From Dehalococcoidia bacterium (GTDB lineage: Bacteria > Chloroflexota > Dehalococcoidia > SZUA-161), in contig CP070819.1 of assembly GCA_020344295.1 (NCBI GenBank), forward strand, positions 1,405,110 through 1,411,698: a stretch of DNA of 6,589 nt. Reading direction: 5' to 3'. Of the stretch, positions 5,676 to 6,589 are shown in pieces. Position 1 is the first letter of the stretch, and every line of letters starts with the position of its first letter. The position numbers and the translations under genes were made by a program. The notes under the pieces were generated by a model, which was not told the origin of the DNA, searched no databases, and saw nothing but the letters and a program-made list of their open reading frames with translations.

Positions 5676-6293
5676 CTAAGAAGCCTTCGCTTCAGCCTTG
5701 GCTCCCTTCAATATCTCATCGACAACGCCGTACTCAACTGCGCTCTCGGCGTTCATATAGAAATCGCGGTCGGTGTCCGAGATTATCTTCTCCAGAGTCT
5801 GGCCCGTGTGATTGACCAGTATATTGCGGATTACATCCTGCAATCTTAAAATCTCGCGGGCAGCGATCTCAATATCAGCCGCCTGTCCCTGAGCCCCCCC
5901 CATGGGCTGGTGCATATGTATCGTTGCATTGGGCAGGGCGTAGCGCTTGCCCTTCGCACCCGCAGCAAGCAACACCGTTCCCATGCTGGCAGCCAGGCCG
6001 ACGCAGATAGTCGACACATCGCACCGGATAAGCTGTATGGTATCGTAGATCGCAAGTCCGGAATTGATAACGCCACCAGGGCAATGGATATAGAGGCTTA
6101 TGTCCTTATCCGGATCCTCTCGCTCCAGATACAGGAGCTGCGCGATTATCACATTCGCTACCTGATCTGTAATGGGATATCCGAGAAATACGATACGTTC
6201 TTTAAGCAGTAGCGAGTAGATATCGAAGGTACGCTCGCCCCGGGCACTGCTCTCAATTACAAATGGAATCACATTACTCGGTTGTATTGTCAT
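5676..6293 (-). CDS. clpP: ATP-dependent Clp protease proteolytic subunit
   Basis: 205-residue ClpP, the serine peptidase that forms a double-heptamer chamber and degrades proteins fed by Clp ATPases. The catalytic triad is complete and correctly spaced: Ser103 in GLAASMGT, His128 in IHMHQPMGG, and Asp177 in DTDRDFYM. The N-terminus ([20 protein letters not shown]) and [10 protein letters not shown] are typical, and a long propeptide is absent. The oxyanion-hole stretch reads [16 protein letters not shown] (69-84) where most ClpPs have INSPGGxxxAGLAIYD, so His70 and Cys71 replace Asn and Ser next to the glycine pair. The ATG lies within the end of tig (20-base overlap), with GAGGGGG upstream. 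The C-terminal tail is short and rich in Ala and Lys. clpX does not follow on this strand, because the convergent formyltransferase gene is only 18 bases away, so the partner ATPase must be encoded elsewhere. Confidence 0.98.
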   Translation of the reverse strand: MTIQPSNVIPFVIESSARGERTFDIYSLLLKERIVFLGYPITDQVANVIIAQLLYLEREDPDKDISLYIHCPGGVINSGLAIYDTIQLIRCDVSTICVGLAASMGTVLLAAGAKGKRYALPNATIHMHQPMGGAQGQAADIEIAAREILRLQDVIRNILVNHTGQTLEKIISDTDRDFYMNAESAVEYGVVDEILKGAKAEAKAS

Positions 6294-6589
6294 TTTTATC
6301 CCCCTCTTCCTTTACTAGCGATTCAGCAGGCTCCTCTTTTTTAGGTTCTTCCTCAGCAATTGCTTCCGCTGCAGGTTTTTCCTCCGTAGCTATCTCTACC
6401 AGACGGTCAATTGCCTTCCTGATATAGAGATTCCTTCTCAGCGTCTCCCGACTGGACGGATTATCGACAACCTGTCGCACACCCTCGCTTGTTGCGTTCC
6501 CCACGATCGGCTCTACTTCAGCATCCACATCAGAATCATTGACCTCGATACTTTCAAGCTCAGCAAACTTGTGCAGTACCAGCGAACGC
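6274..6589 (-). CDS. tig: Trigger factor, C-terminal fragment, cut at the window end
   Basis: Last 104 residues of a minus-strand frame open to the window edge, so the real start lies beyond 6589; the in-frame GTG at 6528-6526 is only an internal valine. The fragment begins [20 protein letters not shown], the helix pattern of the trigger factor C-terminal chaperone domain (arms region: a Lys/Arg-led helix, then I-x-V and acidic residues). It continues to [18 protein letters not shown] (about residues 51-68 of the fragment), which matches the final helix of that domain. The remaining 36 or so residues are a low-complexity Glu/Lys/Ala/Pro tail, common at the end of trigger factors. In the family this ribosome-bound chaperone helps nascent chains fold. 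The PPIase and ribosome-binding domains are outside the window. The call rests on a short fragment plus the position directly before clpP, a very common order; the gene overlaps clpP by 20 bases. Confidence 0.85.
   Translation of the reverse strand, partial: RSLVLHKFAELESIEVNDSDVDAEVEPIVGNATSEGVRQVVDNPSSRETLRRNLYIRKAIDRLVEIATEEKPAAEAIAEEEPKKEEPAESLVKEEGDKNDNTTE
6300..6306 (-). promoter_or_regulatory. Ribosome binding site of clpP, inside tig
   Basis: On the minus strand GAGGGGG precedes the clpP ATG by 6 bases (ATAAAA spacer). It lies within the last codons of tig, so clpP translation can be coupled to that of the trigger factor. Confidence 0.7.

Noticed and set aside
5666..5685. Direct repeat AAGAAGCC at the convergent junction
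   Set aside because: Only 8 bases, two copies, partly coding; too short to mean more than chance.
5690..5705. Possible hairpin AGCC-TT-GGCT near the clpP end
   Set aside because: Four-base stem with a two-base loop cannot form a stable terminator and no T-run follows.
5846..6212. Open frames of 60-100 codons on both strands inside clpP
   Set aside because: All lie out of frame within a full-length ClpP with a complete catalytic triad.
6526..6528. GTG as the start of a small 84-residue protein
   Set aside because: The frame stays open to the window edge, and the 20 codons upstream read as trigger factor helix sequence, so this is an internal valine.

Overview
This window is ordinary-looking bacterial chromosome, densely packed with housekeeping genes. 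It holds nine protein-coding genes: seven on the plus strand (1-5657, the first cut by the window edge) and two on the minus strand (6589-5676, the second cut by the other edge). I see no tRNA, rRNA, CRISPR array, insertion sequence, prophage or origin. No stretch longer than 20 bases lacks a gene.

Organism. The gene set and protein style suggest a Chloroflexota bacterium, most likely of the Dehalococcoidia. The clues are the Thermus-like EF-P with Arg in its tip loop, a topA-xerC pair, the Lys/Glu-rich trigger factor tail and the PHP/formyltransferase pair. This is inferred from protein resemblance recalled from memory, not from a database search. The phylum is a moderate-confidence guess and the class a weaker one.

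Plus-strand block. The order is topA (3' part), xerC, aroQ, an M24 Xaa-Pro peptidase, efp, a PHP-domain phosphoesterase and a GART-fold formyltransferase. Adjacent genes are separated by 3, -4, 7, 4, 18 and 1 bases, so they very probably form one polycistronic unit with extensive translational coupling. topA and xerC act on DNA topology and chromosome dimer resolution. aroQ serves the shikimate pathway. The Xaa-Pro peptidase and EF-P both deal with proline, one in peptide cleavage and the other in translation. The aroQ-peptidase-efp order also occurs in Bacillus (yqhS-yqhT-efp). The last two genes have intact catalytic residues but no assigned substrate and are the least understood part of the window.

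Minus-strand block. tig (trigger factor, 3' part only) overlaps clpP by 20 bases, the widespread tig-clpP protein quality-control pair. clpX, which often follows clpP, does not follow here: clpP ends 18 bases from the end of the convergent formyltransferase gene, with no recognisable terminator between them.

No clearly new multi-gene system is visible. The best leads are the PurN-like formyltransferase with an altered phosphate-binding loop paired with a PHP phosphoesterase, and the EF-P with an Arg tip in a loop context unlike the known rhamnosylated type.
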